Shown here: positions 6,416-12,723 of the stretch, one piece after another | Layout: every line of letters begins with the position of its first letter | Numbering within the stretch: the first letter of the stretch is position 1 | DNA from: Candidatus Alloscillospira gallinarum | GTDB taxonomy: Bacteria; Bacillota; Clostridia; Oscillospirales; Oscillospiraceae | Assembly: GCA_904420055.1 (NCBI GenBank) | Contig: CAJFTV010000174.1 | Span: forward strand, 1-17,630 | Length of the DNA stretch: 17,630 bases | Direction: 5' to 3' | Made by a program: the position numbers and the translations under genes | The notes under the pieces: generated by a model | Told to the model about the DNA's origin: nothing | The model's database searches: none | What the model saw: only the letters and a program-made list of their open reading frames with translations

Positions 6416-6820
6416 CTAAATAAAATCCGCACCCAAAAGTATCGCCGCACCCGTCACCGCCGCGGCCTTCTCCGGGGCAAGGCCATGGCGCCGCACGGGC
6501 AGCTCCTGCGGCTCGACCGTATCCCCATTCAAAGTGTCAAATCCCCGCTGTACCGCCACTATGCACTCATCGCCGTCAATTGAAGACAGAGTAACAGTAT
6601 CTTTTGACGACATTCCATAGGTGATTACCATATCGGCCTTAACCCCCCATTTTTCCATATCTCCCGGCACAAGCAGAGCCCTGCACCTGCCACGGCTCAC
6701 GCCTGTGTACCCCGGCGCTATAATCCCAAGGTCCCACACCCGGCCGCCGGAGTTTACAGATATATCTCCATCAAAACATCTAACCGCGTTTTTAAGTTCT
6801 TCCCCTTCTTCAAACACCAT
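6416..6820 (-). CDS. Conserved-looking hypothetical protein, 134 residues
   Basis: I do not recognise a characterised family. The frame runs from an ATG at 6820 (in-frame TAG 36 bases upstream, no good Shine-Dalgarno) to 6416. Visible blocks are CFDGDISVNSGGRVWDLGI (about 15-33), a CRALLVPGD segment near 46-54, DMVITYGMSSKDTVTLSSI at about 63-81, and CIVAVQRGFDTLNGDTVEPQELPV near 86-109. The C-terminus is alanine-rich. Similar LLVPGD and YGLSPRDTLTLSS patterns are familiar to me from uncharacterised clostridial proteins, but I cannot name a function. There is no signal peptide or membrane helix. It is 89 bases upstream of the SSB-like gene on the same strand and may be co-transcribed with it. 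Confidence 0.65.
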   Translation of the reverse strand: MVFEEGEELKNAVRCFDGDISVNSGGRVWDLGIIAPGYTGVSRGRCRALLVPGDMEKWGVKADMVITYGMSSKDTVTLSSIDGDECIVAVQRGFDTLNGDTVEPQELPVRRHGLAPEKAAAVTGAAILLGADFI

Positions 6821-6976
6821 TACACTTTTCAGGCGTGCCGCCCCCTAATCCTGCTTTTAAACTATTTTCCCCGGCTTTTCGCAAAATATGCCGCGGTTTT
6901 AAAAGCGCGTCCGTCCTTCTAAAACTCTGCTGCACCATTTCAGTCAGATAACCGCGCCGCTTAAAAATTTTTGCTG
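6821..6976. other. Intergenic stretch upstream of the infC promoter
   Basis: About 156 bases between the start of the minus-strand hypothetical gene and the infC promoter. I see no open frame with a ribosome binding site, no RNA gene and no strong hairpin. It should contain the promoter of the minus-strand gene, but no convincing -35/-10 pair was found. Confidence 0.5.
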
Positions 6977-7005
6977 TTGACAAAGGGCCGTATATCTGCT
7001 ACAAT
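6977..7005 (+). promoter_or_regulatory. Strong sigma-A promoter of the infC-rpmI-rplT operon
   Basis: A consensus -35 TTGACA (6977-6982) and a -10 TACAAT (7000-7005) are separated by exactly 17 bases. Transcription would start near 7012, leaving a leader of about 160 bases before the infC start codon. Confidence 0.88.
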
Positions 7006-7011
7006 AATTCC

Positions 7012-7170
7012 GCTAAAACAAAGCAGAACGGTTTCCGTCCTCACCCGGCCATACGAATGCGCCGCGGTCAACATTCAGTAAGACACGGTTTTTGCCGTTT
7101 TTTATTCGTATGCGGATGCTGTTTTGCGTCCGTAATTTTTTTGGGTAATTTTAAATGGAGGTGCTTTCAC
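7012..7170 (+). promoter_or_regulatory. Attenuator-type leader of the infC operon (possible L20-responsive leader)
   Basis: The leader contains a terminator-like hairpin: arms 7111-7119 and 7126-7134, including two G-U pairs, a six-base loop and a run of seven T (7136-7142). Upstream, CATACGAAT (7050-7058) is exactly complementary to ATTCGTATG (7104-7112), whose end enters the 5' arm of that terminator. The two pairings compete, as in an attenuator. In Bacillus and relatives this operon is repressed by its product L20 through such a leader. The structure here is inferred by eye, and L20 binding is not shown by the sequence. Confidence 0.6.
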
Positions 7171-7686
7171 ATAGCTAACACAGCACACGAAATCAACGAA
7201 GAAATCCGGGACAAAGAGATACGCCTTATCGGGGAAGACGGCTCACAGCTTGGCCTTATGTCCGCTGCCGAAGCCCTCAATATCGCCATAGAGCAGGAGC
7301 TCGACCTTGTAAAAATTGCTCCGAACTCCAACCCTCCCGTTTGCAAAATCATGGATTACGGCAAATACCGCTTTGAACAGGCAAAGAGGGAGAAGGACGC
7401 CCGCAAAAATCAGCGTGTTGTTGACGTCAAGGAAATTCGCATGTCGCCGAGCATCGGCATCGGTGATTTCAATGTCAAGCTGAAGAGCGCTCAGAAATTT
7501 CTGAAAGACGGCGACCGTGTAAAGGTCACAGTCCGTTTCCGCGGCAGAGAGATGGCTCACACCAATATCGGCGAAGAGCTTCTTACAAAGTTTGCTGCCG
7601 AATGCGCCGAAATTGCCGCTGTTGACAAAAACCCAAAACTTGACGGACGACATATGACTATGTTTTTATCACCGAAAACAAAGTAA
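7171..7686 (+). CDS. infC: Translation initiation factor IF-3
   Basis: IF-3 binds the 30S subunit, checks start codon and initiator tRNA, and keeps the subunits apart. The 171-residue protein has the N-terminal domain (NEEIRDKEIRLIGEDGSQLG), the linker (DYGKYRFEQAKREKDARKNQ, about 63-82) and the C-terminal domain with VKEIRMSP, FRGREMAH and DGRHMTMFLSPK. The start is an ATA at 7171, seven bases after GGAGGTG. It yields the normal N-terminus, and non-AUG starts (AUU, AUA) are a known hallmark of infC used for self-regulation. The in-frame ATG at 7057 would add 38 unconserved residues and lies inside the leader, so it is rejected. First gene of the operon with rpmI and rplT. Confidence 0.95.
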   Translation: MANTAHEINEEIRDKEIRLIGEDGSQLGLMSAAEALNIAIEQELDLVKIAPNSNPPVCKIMDYGKYRFEQAKREKDARKNQRVVDVKEIRMSPSIGIGDFNVKLKSAQKFLKDGDRVKVTVRFRGREMAHTNIGEELLTKFAAECAEIAAVDKNPKLDGRHMTMFLSPKTK

Positions 7687-7723
7687 TTTTCACCGAGAAA
7701 TACACGGAAGGAGACAACCAGCT

Positions 7724-7921
7724 ATGCCTAAAATCAAAACTCACAGCGGTGCAAAAAAGAGATTTAATCTCACAAAGACCGGCAAGGTAAAACGTGCACA
7801 CGCCTACAAGAGCCATATCCTCAACAAGAAGACAACAAAGCGCAAAAGAAACCTCCGCAAGGGTACTTACGCTGACGCTACCAATGTGTCCGCTATTAAG
7901 CGCATGATTCTGTACAAATAA
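7724..7921 (+). CDS. rpmI: 50S ribosomal protein L35
   Basis: The 65-residue, strongly basic protein begins MPKIKTHSGAKKRF and contains KSHILNKKTTKRKRNLRK, the conserved L35 pattern, at full length. The Shine-Dalgarno AAGGAG precedes the ATG. It lies 37 bases after infC and 15 before rplT, in the standard operon order. L35 is a late-assembling protein of the large subunit. Confidence 0.97.
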   Translation: MPKIKTHSGAKKRFNLTKTGKVKRAHAYKSHILNKKTTKRKRNLRKGTYADATNVSAIKRMILYK

Positions 7922-7936
7922 GGGAGGTTTAGAGAA

Positions 7937-8296
7937 ATGGCAAGAATTAAAGGCGCAATGATGACGCGCAAGAGAAGAAATAAAATCTTAAAGCAGGCCA
8001 AAGGCTACTGGGGAAGCAAGTCCACCCATTACAAGATGGCAAATCAGGCCGTTATGAAGTCCCTCAGATACGCATATGTGGGACGCAAGAGAAAGAAGAG
8101 AGATTACCGTCAGCTCTGGATTACCAGAATAAGCGCTGGCTGCAAGGCAAACGGCTTAAACTACTCACGTTTCATGCACGGCCTCAAGCTCTCCGGTATC
8201 ACAATGAACCGCAAGATGCTCTCTGAGCTGGCTATCCATGAGCCCGCCGCATTCACCGCTCTTTGTGAGACTGCAAAAGCTGCTGTAAACGCATAA
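7937..8296 (+). CDS. rplT: 50S ribosomal protein L20
   Basis: The 119-residue protein shows the L20 signature: MARIKGAMMTRKRRNKILKQ, AKGYWGSKSTHYKMANQAVM, YAYVGRKRKKRDYRQLWITR, and the globular C-terminal half with GLNYSRFMHGLKLSGI. The length is normal. GGGAGG lies upstream of the ATG. L20 binds 23S rRNA early in 50S assembly and in Firmicutes also represses this operon through the infC leader. It is the last gene, followed 17 bases later by a terminator. Confidence 0.97.
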   Translation: MARIKGAMMTRKRRNKILKQAKGYWGSKSTHYKMANQAVMKSLRYAYVGRKRKKRDYRQLWITRISAGCKANGLNYSRFMHGLKLSGITMNRKMLSELAIHEPAAFTALCETAKAAVNA

Positions 8297-8313
8297 GGCA
8301 AGTTTGACTTTAC

Positions 8314-8346
8314 AATACACCGCAGAAATTCTGCGGTGTATTTTTT
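8314..8346 (+). terminator. Intrinsic terminator of the infC-rpmI-rplT operon
   Basis: A perfect 12-bp stem (8314-8325 with 8331-8342), a five-base loop and a run of six T (8341-8346) immediately downstream of rplT. The remaining 160 bases up to 8506 hold no recognised gene or RNA. Confidence 0.93.
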
Positions 8347-8408
8347 GGGCTTTATAAGCCATATTGTCTGTCCAAGGGTAAATCTCTCTGTCATTTTTGC
8401 CGGCCATT

Positions 8409-8419
8409 TTACAGCATAT
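8409..8419. repeat. 11-base direct repeat flanking the serine recombinase (partner at 9287-9297)
   Basis: TTACAGCATAT occurs at 8409-8419 and again, in the same orientation, at 9287-9297, on either side of the recombinase gene and 878 bases apart. It could mark the ends of a minimal inserted element or be coincidence in AT-rich spacers. Confidence 0.25.
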
Positions 8420-8506
8420 CGGCCCCATTGCCAGGAAACTGTTACGGCTATGTGATACGCTCAGACTGCTCATTTTTATATTGTATTTTCACGCAGCCTG
8501 TATATT

Positions 8507-9124
8507 TTAAATCCTTGTCCGGCACAGGCCGCCCTCGCTCTCCCACTTGACCGCCTTTGAGTAAAATGTGCCTACCGGCATATTGCAGGCTCCAGCCGCC
8601 TGTCTGAGGGTCATCTTCTTTCCCCGCCAGTCCCTGCACACATCGCAGAAGTTTTCCGGCAGCGGTATGGGCGGCCTTCCAAAGCGCACCCCTCTGAGCT
8701 TTGCCGCCGCTATTCCCTCGGCCTGCCGCTTTCTTATGTTTTCCCGCTCGCTCTGGGCCACAAAAGAGAGTATCTGGAGCACAAGGTCCGCAATGAACGT
8801 CCCCATTAAGTCCTTGCCGTTTCTCGTGTCAAGGAGAGGCATGTCAATGACGCATATGTCCACCCCCTTTTCCTTTGTGAGAATACGCCACTGCTCCTGC
8901 ACCTCCTTGTAATTTCTCCCCAGCCTGTCAATGCTGAGAATGTAAAGAAGGTCGCCGGGCTTCAGCCGCTTCATCATGCGCTTATAGCGCGGCCTTTCAA
9001 AATCCTTGCCAGACTGTTTATCAATATACAGGTTCCGCTTTGCAATGCCCTTGTCTGCCATTGCAATTCGCTGCCTGTCCTCATTCTGGTCGGTGCTTGA
9101 CACCCGTATGTAGCCGTAAAACAT
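8507..9124 (-). CDS. Small serine recombinase (resolvase/invertase family)
   Basis: The 205-residue protein has the resolvase/invertase layout. The catalytic domain (1 to about 120) has the nucleophile Ser9 in YIRVSSTDQ, the conserved DRLGRN (66-71) and LLDTRNGKDLMGTF. The long E helix is QSERENIRKRQAEGI, followed by GVRFGRPP, and a C-terminal helix-turn-helix lies at about 170-192 (MTLRQAAGACNMPVGTFYSK). The ATG has GGGAGAT upstream. This size class includes DNA invertases and transposon resolvases, which act on short paired sites. It stands alone between a ribosomal protein operon and cca, with no transposase, cargo gene or recognisable invertible segment, so its target is unknown. It could be a domesticated recombinase or the remnant of a mobile element. 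Confidence 0.9.
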   Translation of the reverse strand: MFYGYIRVSSTDQNEDRQRIAMADKGIAKRNLYIDKQSGKDFERPRYKRMMKRLKPGDLLYILSIDRLGRNYKEVQEQWRILTKEKGVDICVIDMPLLDTRNGKDLMGTFIADLVLQILSFVAQSERENIRKRQAEGIAAAKLRGVRFGRPPIPLPENFCDVCRDWRGKKMTLRQAAGACNMPVGTFYSKAVKWESEGGLCRTRI

Positions 9125-9146
9125 TTATACCATCTCCCTTCAAGTT

Positions 9147-9188
9147 CTCTGATTTTACCGCTGTAAATACGACTGCCTCTGATTTTAC
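9147..9188. repeat. Paired 12-base direct repeats upstream of the serine recombinase
   Basis: CTCTGATTTTAC occurs at 9147-9158 and 9177-9188, exactly 30 bases apart (about three helical turns), 23-64 bases upstream of the recombinase start. The spacing suits two protein dimers on one face of the DNA, so they may be operators or recombinase subsites. Confidence 0.45.
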
Positions 9189-9255
9189 AGTTTTTTTGTT
9201 ACCAATATCCAGCTTTACACCCACAAATTACAAGTATGTTCCATGTATGAAAACG

Positions 9256-9282
9256 GGCGGCGCTCCCAATTGGAACACCGCC
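9256..9282 (-). terminator. Probable terminator downstream of cca
   Basis: GGCGG (9256-9260) pairs with CCGCC (9278-9282), with an inner TCC/GGA pairing across an internal loop. On the minus strand the hairpin is followed by a CGTTTTC tract. The 205-base spacer 9125-9329 otherwise holds only the recombinase upstream repeats. Confidence 0.5.
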
Positions 9283-9329
9283 TTTATTACAGCATATATT
9301 GTAAAAGACACATACATACAGGAACGCTC

Positions 9330-10511
9330 CTACTTACACATGCACATTTCTGCCAGTTTAATCAGCTTTTCCGTATTATTGTCCTCCGGAAACCTGCACA
9401 CATGACGGTAAAGCTCATTCAGCACGTCACCCATCTCCCTGCCCGGACTAAGCCCCAGCGCCATGAGCTCGCGCCCGCTTATGGCAAGCTCTCTCACGCT
9501 GTGGGGCAAATCAGACCTTACAAACTCTTTAAAAAGCCTGTACCTACTGCCGCCGAGGATAGTATCTCCGGCGGCACAGGCCGCCATCGTCTTTTTCATT
9601 CCGTACTCGCCGCAGCTTAACCTTATCTCCTCAGCACTGCCGCATGGCACACAGTCAAACGCCCCGGACAATTCTTTTACCTCCCTACCGCACCCCAGTC
9701 TCTCTAAAAACTCACCGGGAGAAATATTAAGTGCCCTGCCGGCGGCGGCAGACAGGGAAATTAACCGCAAATCTCCCGACTTTGGAAGCTTCCTCAGCCT
9801 TTCCGCCATTTTATGGAGGGTGGCCGTATCACCGTCAAAGTCTCCTAAAAGACCCATTTCAAACATGTCGGCCGCCACTTCCGGGCGGTCAGAGCAAATT
9901 GTTTTTAAAAGCTCTGTCCTAACCCGTCCGGCACTCAAATACTTGCAGTTGGACGCATTGTTTACAATTGCGCTCTTTGTGACCGCCTCAATCTCAAATC
10001 CCAGCTGTGCGGAAAACCGCAGCGCACGGAACATTCTAAGCGCGTCCTCCAAAAATCGCCTGTCAGGTTCTCCCACACAGCGGATTACTCTGTCCGCAAT
10101 ATCTGCCATTCCGCCAAACGGGTCGGTTATCCCGCCGTCTGCGTCCATGGCCATGGCATTCATGGTAAAGTCACGGCGCGCAAGGTCCTCTTTGAGCTCC
10201 GGTGTAAATCGGACGTCGTCCGGGTGGCGCATGTCCGTATAGCCCGTGTCACGCCTGAATGTAGTCACCTCGGCCTTTGTGCCGCGGTAAAACACCGTCA
10301 CCGTGCCGTATTTTATCCCCGTAGCCGCGCTCTTTTTAAACAGTCCGGCAATCTTCTCCCAGCCGGCAGAGGTTGTGATGTCCCAGTCATGTATTCTCCT
10401 GCCCATCACCATGTCCCGGACACACCCGCCTACAAGACAGGCCTGCTCGCCCGATGACTGAATTTTTTTCAAAATCCGGCATATATTTCCCGGAATCATA
10501 AATTTTGTCAA
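9330..10511 (-). CDS. cca: CCA tRNA nucleotidyltransferase (class II, polyA polymerase family)
   Basis: This enzyme adds or repairs the 3' CCA end of tRNAs. Motif A, LVGGCVRDMVMGRRIHDWDI, contains the metal-binding Asp42 and Asp44. KYGTVTV (68-74), RRDFTMNAMA (112-121) and EDALRMFRALRFSAQLGFEI (155-174) are the expected class II motifs. The C-terminus (GRELMALGLSPGREMGDVL) fits the RNA-binding domain. I see no HD phosphohydrolase motif. The 393 residues are counted from a TTG at 10511 preceded by GGCGGTGAAG; the ATG four codons downstream (10499) lacks a Shine-Dalgarno at good distance but remains possible. It is divergent from murC. Sequence alone cannot fully separate CCA-adding from partial A-adding or CC-adding activity. 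Confidence 0.93.
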   Translation of the reverse strand: MTKFMIPGNICRILKKIQSSGEQACLVGGCVRDMVMGRRIHDWDITTSAGWEKIAGLFKKSAATGIKYGTVTVFYRGTKAEVTTFRRDTGYTDMRHPDDVRFTPELKEDLARRDFTMNAMAMDADGGITDPFGGMADIADRVIRCVGEPDRRFLEDALRMFRALRFSAQLGFEIEAVTKSAIVNNASNCKYLSAGRVRTELLKTICSDRPEVAADMFEMGLLGDFDGDTATLHKMAERLRKLPKSGDLRLISLSAAAGRALNISPGEFLERLGCGREVKELSGAFDCVPCGSAEEIRLSCGEYGMKKTMAACAAGDTILGGSRYRLFKEFVRSDLPHSVRELAISGRELMALGLSPGREMGDVLNELYRHVCRFPEDNNTEKLIKLAEMCMCK

Positions 10512-10564
10512 AAAACTTCACCGCCGCCGTAAATTAAAATATCTATTTCATCATATAATCACTA

Positions 10565-10593
10565 TTGTAAAATCTTTATGAAGATATTATAAT
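10565..10593 (+). promoter_or_regulatory. Sigma-A promoter of murC
   Basis: TTGTAA (10565-10570) and TATAAT (10588-10593) are spaced by 17 bases, giving a start near 10600 and a leader of about 43 bases before the murC ATG. Confidence 0.6.
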
Positions 10594-10642
10594 AATAAAT
10601 TAGTGTATTTACAACAACTACCACTATCCCATGGAGGATTTT

Positions 10643-12019
10643 ATGGATACATCTGTTTTTAAAGATTTCGTCTCCCGTCACGCCCACGGCCATCTCGTAG
10701 GTATCGGCGGGGTATCTATGGCGCCTCTGGCTGAGGTGCTTAAAAGGAGTCTCGGCATAAATGTAAGCGGCTCCGATATACGCGAGAGTGAGACTGTTGA
10801 GAAGCTCCGCGCTCTGGGAATTACAATCACAATTGGCCACAACGCCAGGAATATAGAAGGCGCGGATTTCGTTGTGAGAACCGCAGCCGCAAGAGATGAC
10901 AATCCCGAAATTGCCGCAGCGAGAGCTGCCGGAATACCCGTATATGAACGGGCAGAGGTCTGGGGCTTTTTGATGCGCGGCTACAAAAATTCCATCTGCG
11001 TATCCGGTACCCACGGTAAAACAACCACTACGTCCATGATTACACATATATTCATGAACGCCGGCCTTGACCCCACCGTAATGATTGGCGGTACACTGCC
11101 GCTGCTTAAGGCAGGTCACCGGGTGGGACACGGCGACACAATCATAATGGAATCATGCGAATATTATAATTCTTTTCTCTGCTTCTTCCCCACTGTGGCC
11201 ATAATTCTGAATATCGAGGCCGACCATCTGGATTTCTTCAAGGACCTGGAGGACGTGAAAAAATCATTCAGGAAATTTGCCTCACTGGTTCCGGAACGCG
11301 GCCTTGTTATCTGTAACGCAGACGACCAAAACACAATGGACACCTTAAAGGACCTTGACAGAAACATTGTCACATTCGGCATTGACAACAACGCCGATTT
11401 AATGGCAAAAAATATAGAATGTAAACACGGCATGTCAAGCTTTGATATATACTATAAAGGCGAAAAATTCACTTCTGTCAGTATGCATGTACCGGGTCTG
11501 CACAACGTGAAAAACGCCCTCGCCGCAACCGCTGCGGCCATAAACGGCGGCATATCGCCGGAGTGTATATCCCAGGCGCTTGCCACTTTTACCGGCGCCG
11601 GCCGCCGCTTTGAGTACAAGGGCTCATTAAACGGCGCAAAGGTGTACGACGATTACGCCCATCACCCCGGTGAAATTCACGCTTTGATTGACGCCGCAAG
11701 AAGTCAGGACTGCAAGCGCATTATTCTCTGCTTCCAGCCCCACACTTATTCCCGCACTAAAGCCCTTTTCGACGATTTTGTCAGGGAACTCTCCCGGGCA
11801 GACGTGCTGTATCTCAGCGAGATTTACGCCGCAAGAGAACAGAACACAATAGGAATTTCCAGCCGGGACCTGGCGGAAAAAATCCCCGGCAGCACATACT
11901 GCTCAAGCTTCAGTGAGCTTGAGAACATTCTGCGTGACACAGCCCGCCCCGGTGACCTTATCTTAACCGTAGGCGCCGGCAACATATACCTCGTTGGCGA
12001 AGCACTTGCCAAAAAATGA
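10643..12019 (+). CDS. murC: UDP-N-acetylmuramate--L-alanine ligase
   Basis: MurC attaches L-alanine to UDP-MurNAc, the first amino acid of the peptidoglycan stem. The 458-residue protein shows the Rossmann start HLVGIGGVSMAPLAEVL, the ATP loop VSGTHGKTTTTSM (about 120-132), the central-domain segment ESCEYYNSFL and IEADHLDFF, and VPGLHNVKNALAA, then DDYAHHPGEI and FQPHTYSRTKAL in the C-terminal ligase domain. Length is normal. The ATG at 10643 is used because GGAGG lies seven bases upstream; the in-frame ATG at 10631 overlaps that Shine-Dalgarno. A small membrane protein follows 62 bases downstream and is probably co-transcribed. Confidence 0.96.
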   Translation: MDTSVFKDFVSRHAHGHLVGIGGVSMAPLAEVLKRSLGINVSGSDIRESETVEKLRALGITITIGHNARNIEGADFVVRTAAARDDNPEIAAARAAGIPVYERAEVWGFLMRGYKNSICVSGTHGKTTTTSMITHIFMNAGLDPTVMIGGTLPLLKAGHRVGHGDTIIMESCEYYNSFLCFFPTVAIILNIEADHLDFFKDLEDVKKSFRKFASLVPERGLVICNADDQNTMDTLKDLDRNIVTFGIDNNADLMAKNIECKHGMSSFDIYYKGEKFTSVSMHVPGLHNVKNALAATAAAINGGISPECISQALATFTGAGRRFEYKGSLNGAKVYDDYAHHPGEIHALIDAARSQDCKRIILCFQPHTYSRTKALFDDFVRELSRADVLYLSEIYAAREQNTIGISSRDLAEKIPGSTYCSSFSELENILRDTARPGDLILTVGAGNIYLVGEALAKK

Positions 12020-12081
12020 TTGGCTTATATATTCACAGCCTGTAAGCGGCCTTGGACACACATACAGAAAGGGGCGTTTTT

Positions 12082-12612
12082 ATGAGCGAGTTTAACAATC
12101 CTGAGAACGAAAACCACCTTGACACAGGTGACGAAGCCACAGGGGCTGAGTGCGGTGCTGAACCCGGCGGAGGCTCTTACGGCTCTTTTCCTGCGGCAAT
12201 ACTCGGCGGCATTCTCGGACTTATTGTCGGAATTATAATAGCCTGCATTATCTGCGCCCTGTTCGGTAAAGTTGGGTATATTCCATATCTTATTTTGCCG
12301 CTGTGCATATGTTTCGGTACGGTAATTCTGCACGGCAAGAAGGAAGTCGGCTCTCTCGTGGCATTAATTATTCTGTCCGTGGCCGGTGCGGCGTTTCTGC
12401 CGGCTATTGATGCTGCATATGCGCAGGCCGTTGACAGCGGCATTTCACTCTTCTCCCTGCCTCTTCTGGCCTTTTCTCACATTGGCGAGGCAAATCTTTT
12501 AACCAACTTCACCTTTTCCTCCGCCTGTGTAATACCGGCGGTGCAGACGATTATCGGAATATGTATCTCCTGGCAGATATTCCGCTATTACCGTATTATT
12601 AAAGGTAAATAA
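12082..12612 (+). CDS. Small multi-pass membrane protein of unknown function
   Basis: The 176-residue protein starts at the ATG at 12082 (AAGGGG seven bases upstream), rather than an in-frame TTG at 12052. An acidic, glycine-rich N-terminal tail (1 to about 35) is followed by hydrophobic segments at about 38-61, 65-84, 90-107, 119-133 and 145-168, so four or five membrane helices, and a basic end RYYRIIKGK. No catalytic motif or transport signature is recognised. Position downstream of murC hints at a cell-envelope context but proves nothing. The convergent terminator at 12682-12717 ends the unit. Confidence 0.75.
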   Translation: MSEFNNPENENHLDTGDEATGAECGAEPGGGSYGSFPAAILGGILGLIVGIIIACIICALFGKVGYIPYLILPLCICFGTVILHGKKEVGSLVALIILSVAGAAFLPAIDAAYAQAVDSGISLFSLPLLAFSHIGEANLLTNFTFSSACVIPAVQTIIGICISWQIFRYYRIIKGK

Positions 12613-12681
12613 AAGCTCCCCTGCCCTACACGCCGGGGAACTTTAAATGCAGAAGACCTGCGTGTTTTTAAACTTTAGGCC

Positions 12682-12717
12682 AAAATGCCTCCCCGCAAGC
12701 TTGCGGGGAGGCATTTT
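12682..12717. terminator. Bidirectional intrinsic terminator (36-base perfect palindrome)
   Basis: The 36 bases are a perfect palindrome centred on AAGCTT, forming a 16-bp GC-rich stem with a four-base loop. A-runs on the left and T-runs on the right allow action on both strands. It separates the convergent murC unit and the M3 peptidase gene. A weaker hairpin with CTGCGTGTTTTT precedes it near 12645-12670. Confidence 0.93.
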
Positions 12718-12723
12718 TTGTGT

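Noticed and set aside
5041..6820. Prophage region
   Set aside because: Only one phage-like gene is present; no integrase, portal, capsid, tail, lysis or repressor genes accompany it.
7057..7170. Longer IF-3 starting at the ATG at 7057
   Set aside because: It would translate through the leader hairpins, has no suitable ribosome binding site and adds a Cys/Phe-rich tail not seen in IF-3.
8165..8473. Minus-strand frame overlapping the end of rplT
   Set aside because: It crosses the rplT terminator, lacks a ribosome binding site and is antisense to conserved L20 sequence.
9463..10242. Plus-strand open frame of 259 codons
   Set aside because: It lies entirely antisense to cca, is Ser/Pro-rich and has no recognisable domain; it is a shadow of the real gene.
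10562..11131. Minus-strand open frame of 189 codons over the murC start
   Set aside because: Antisense to conserved MurC motifs, low-complexity composition, no domain.
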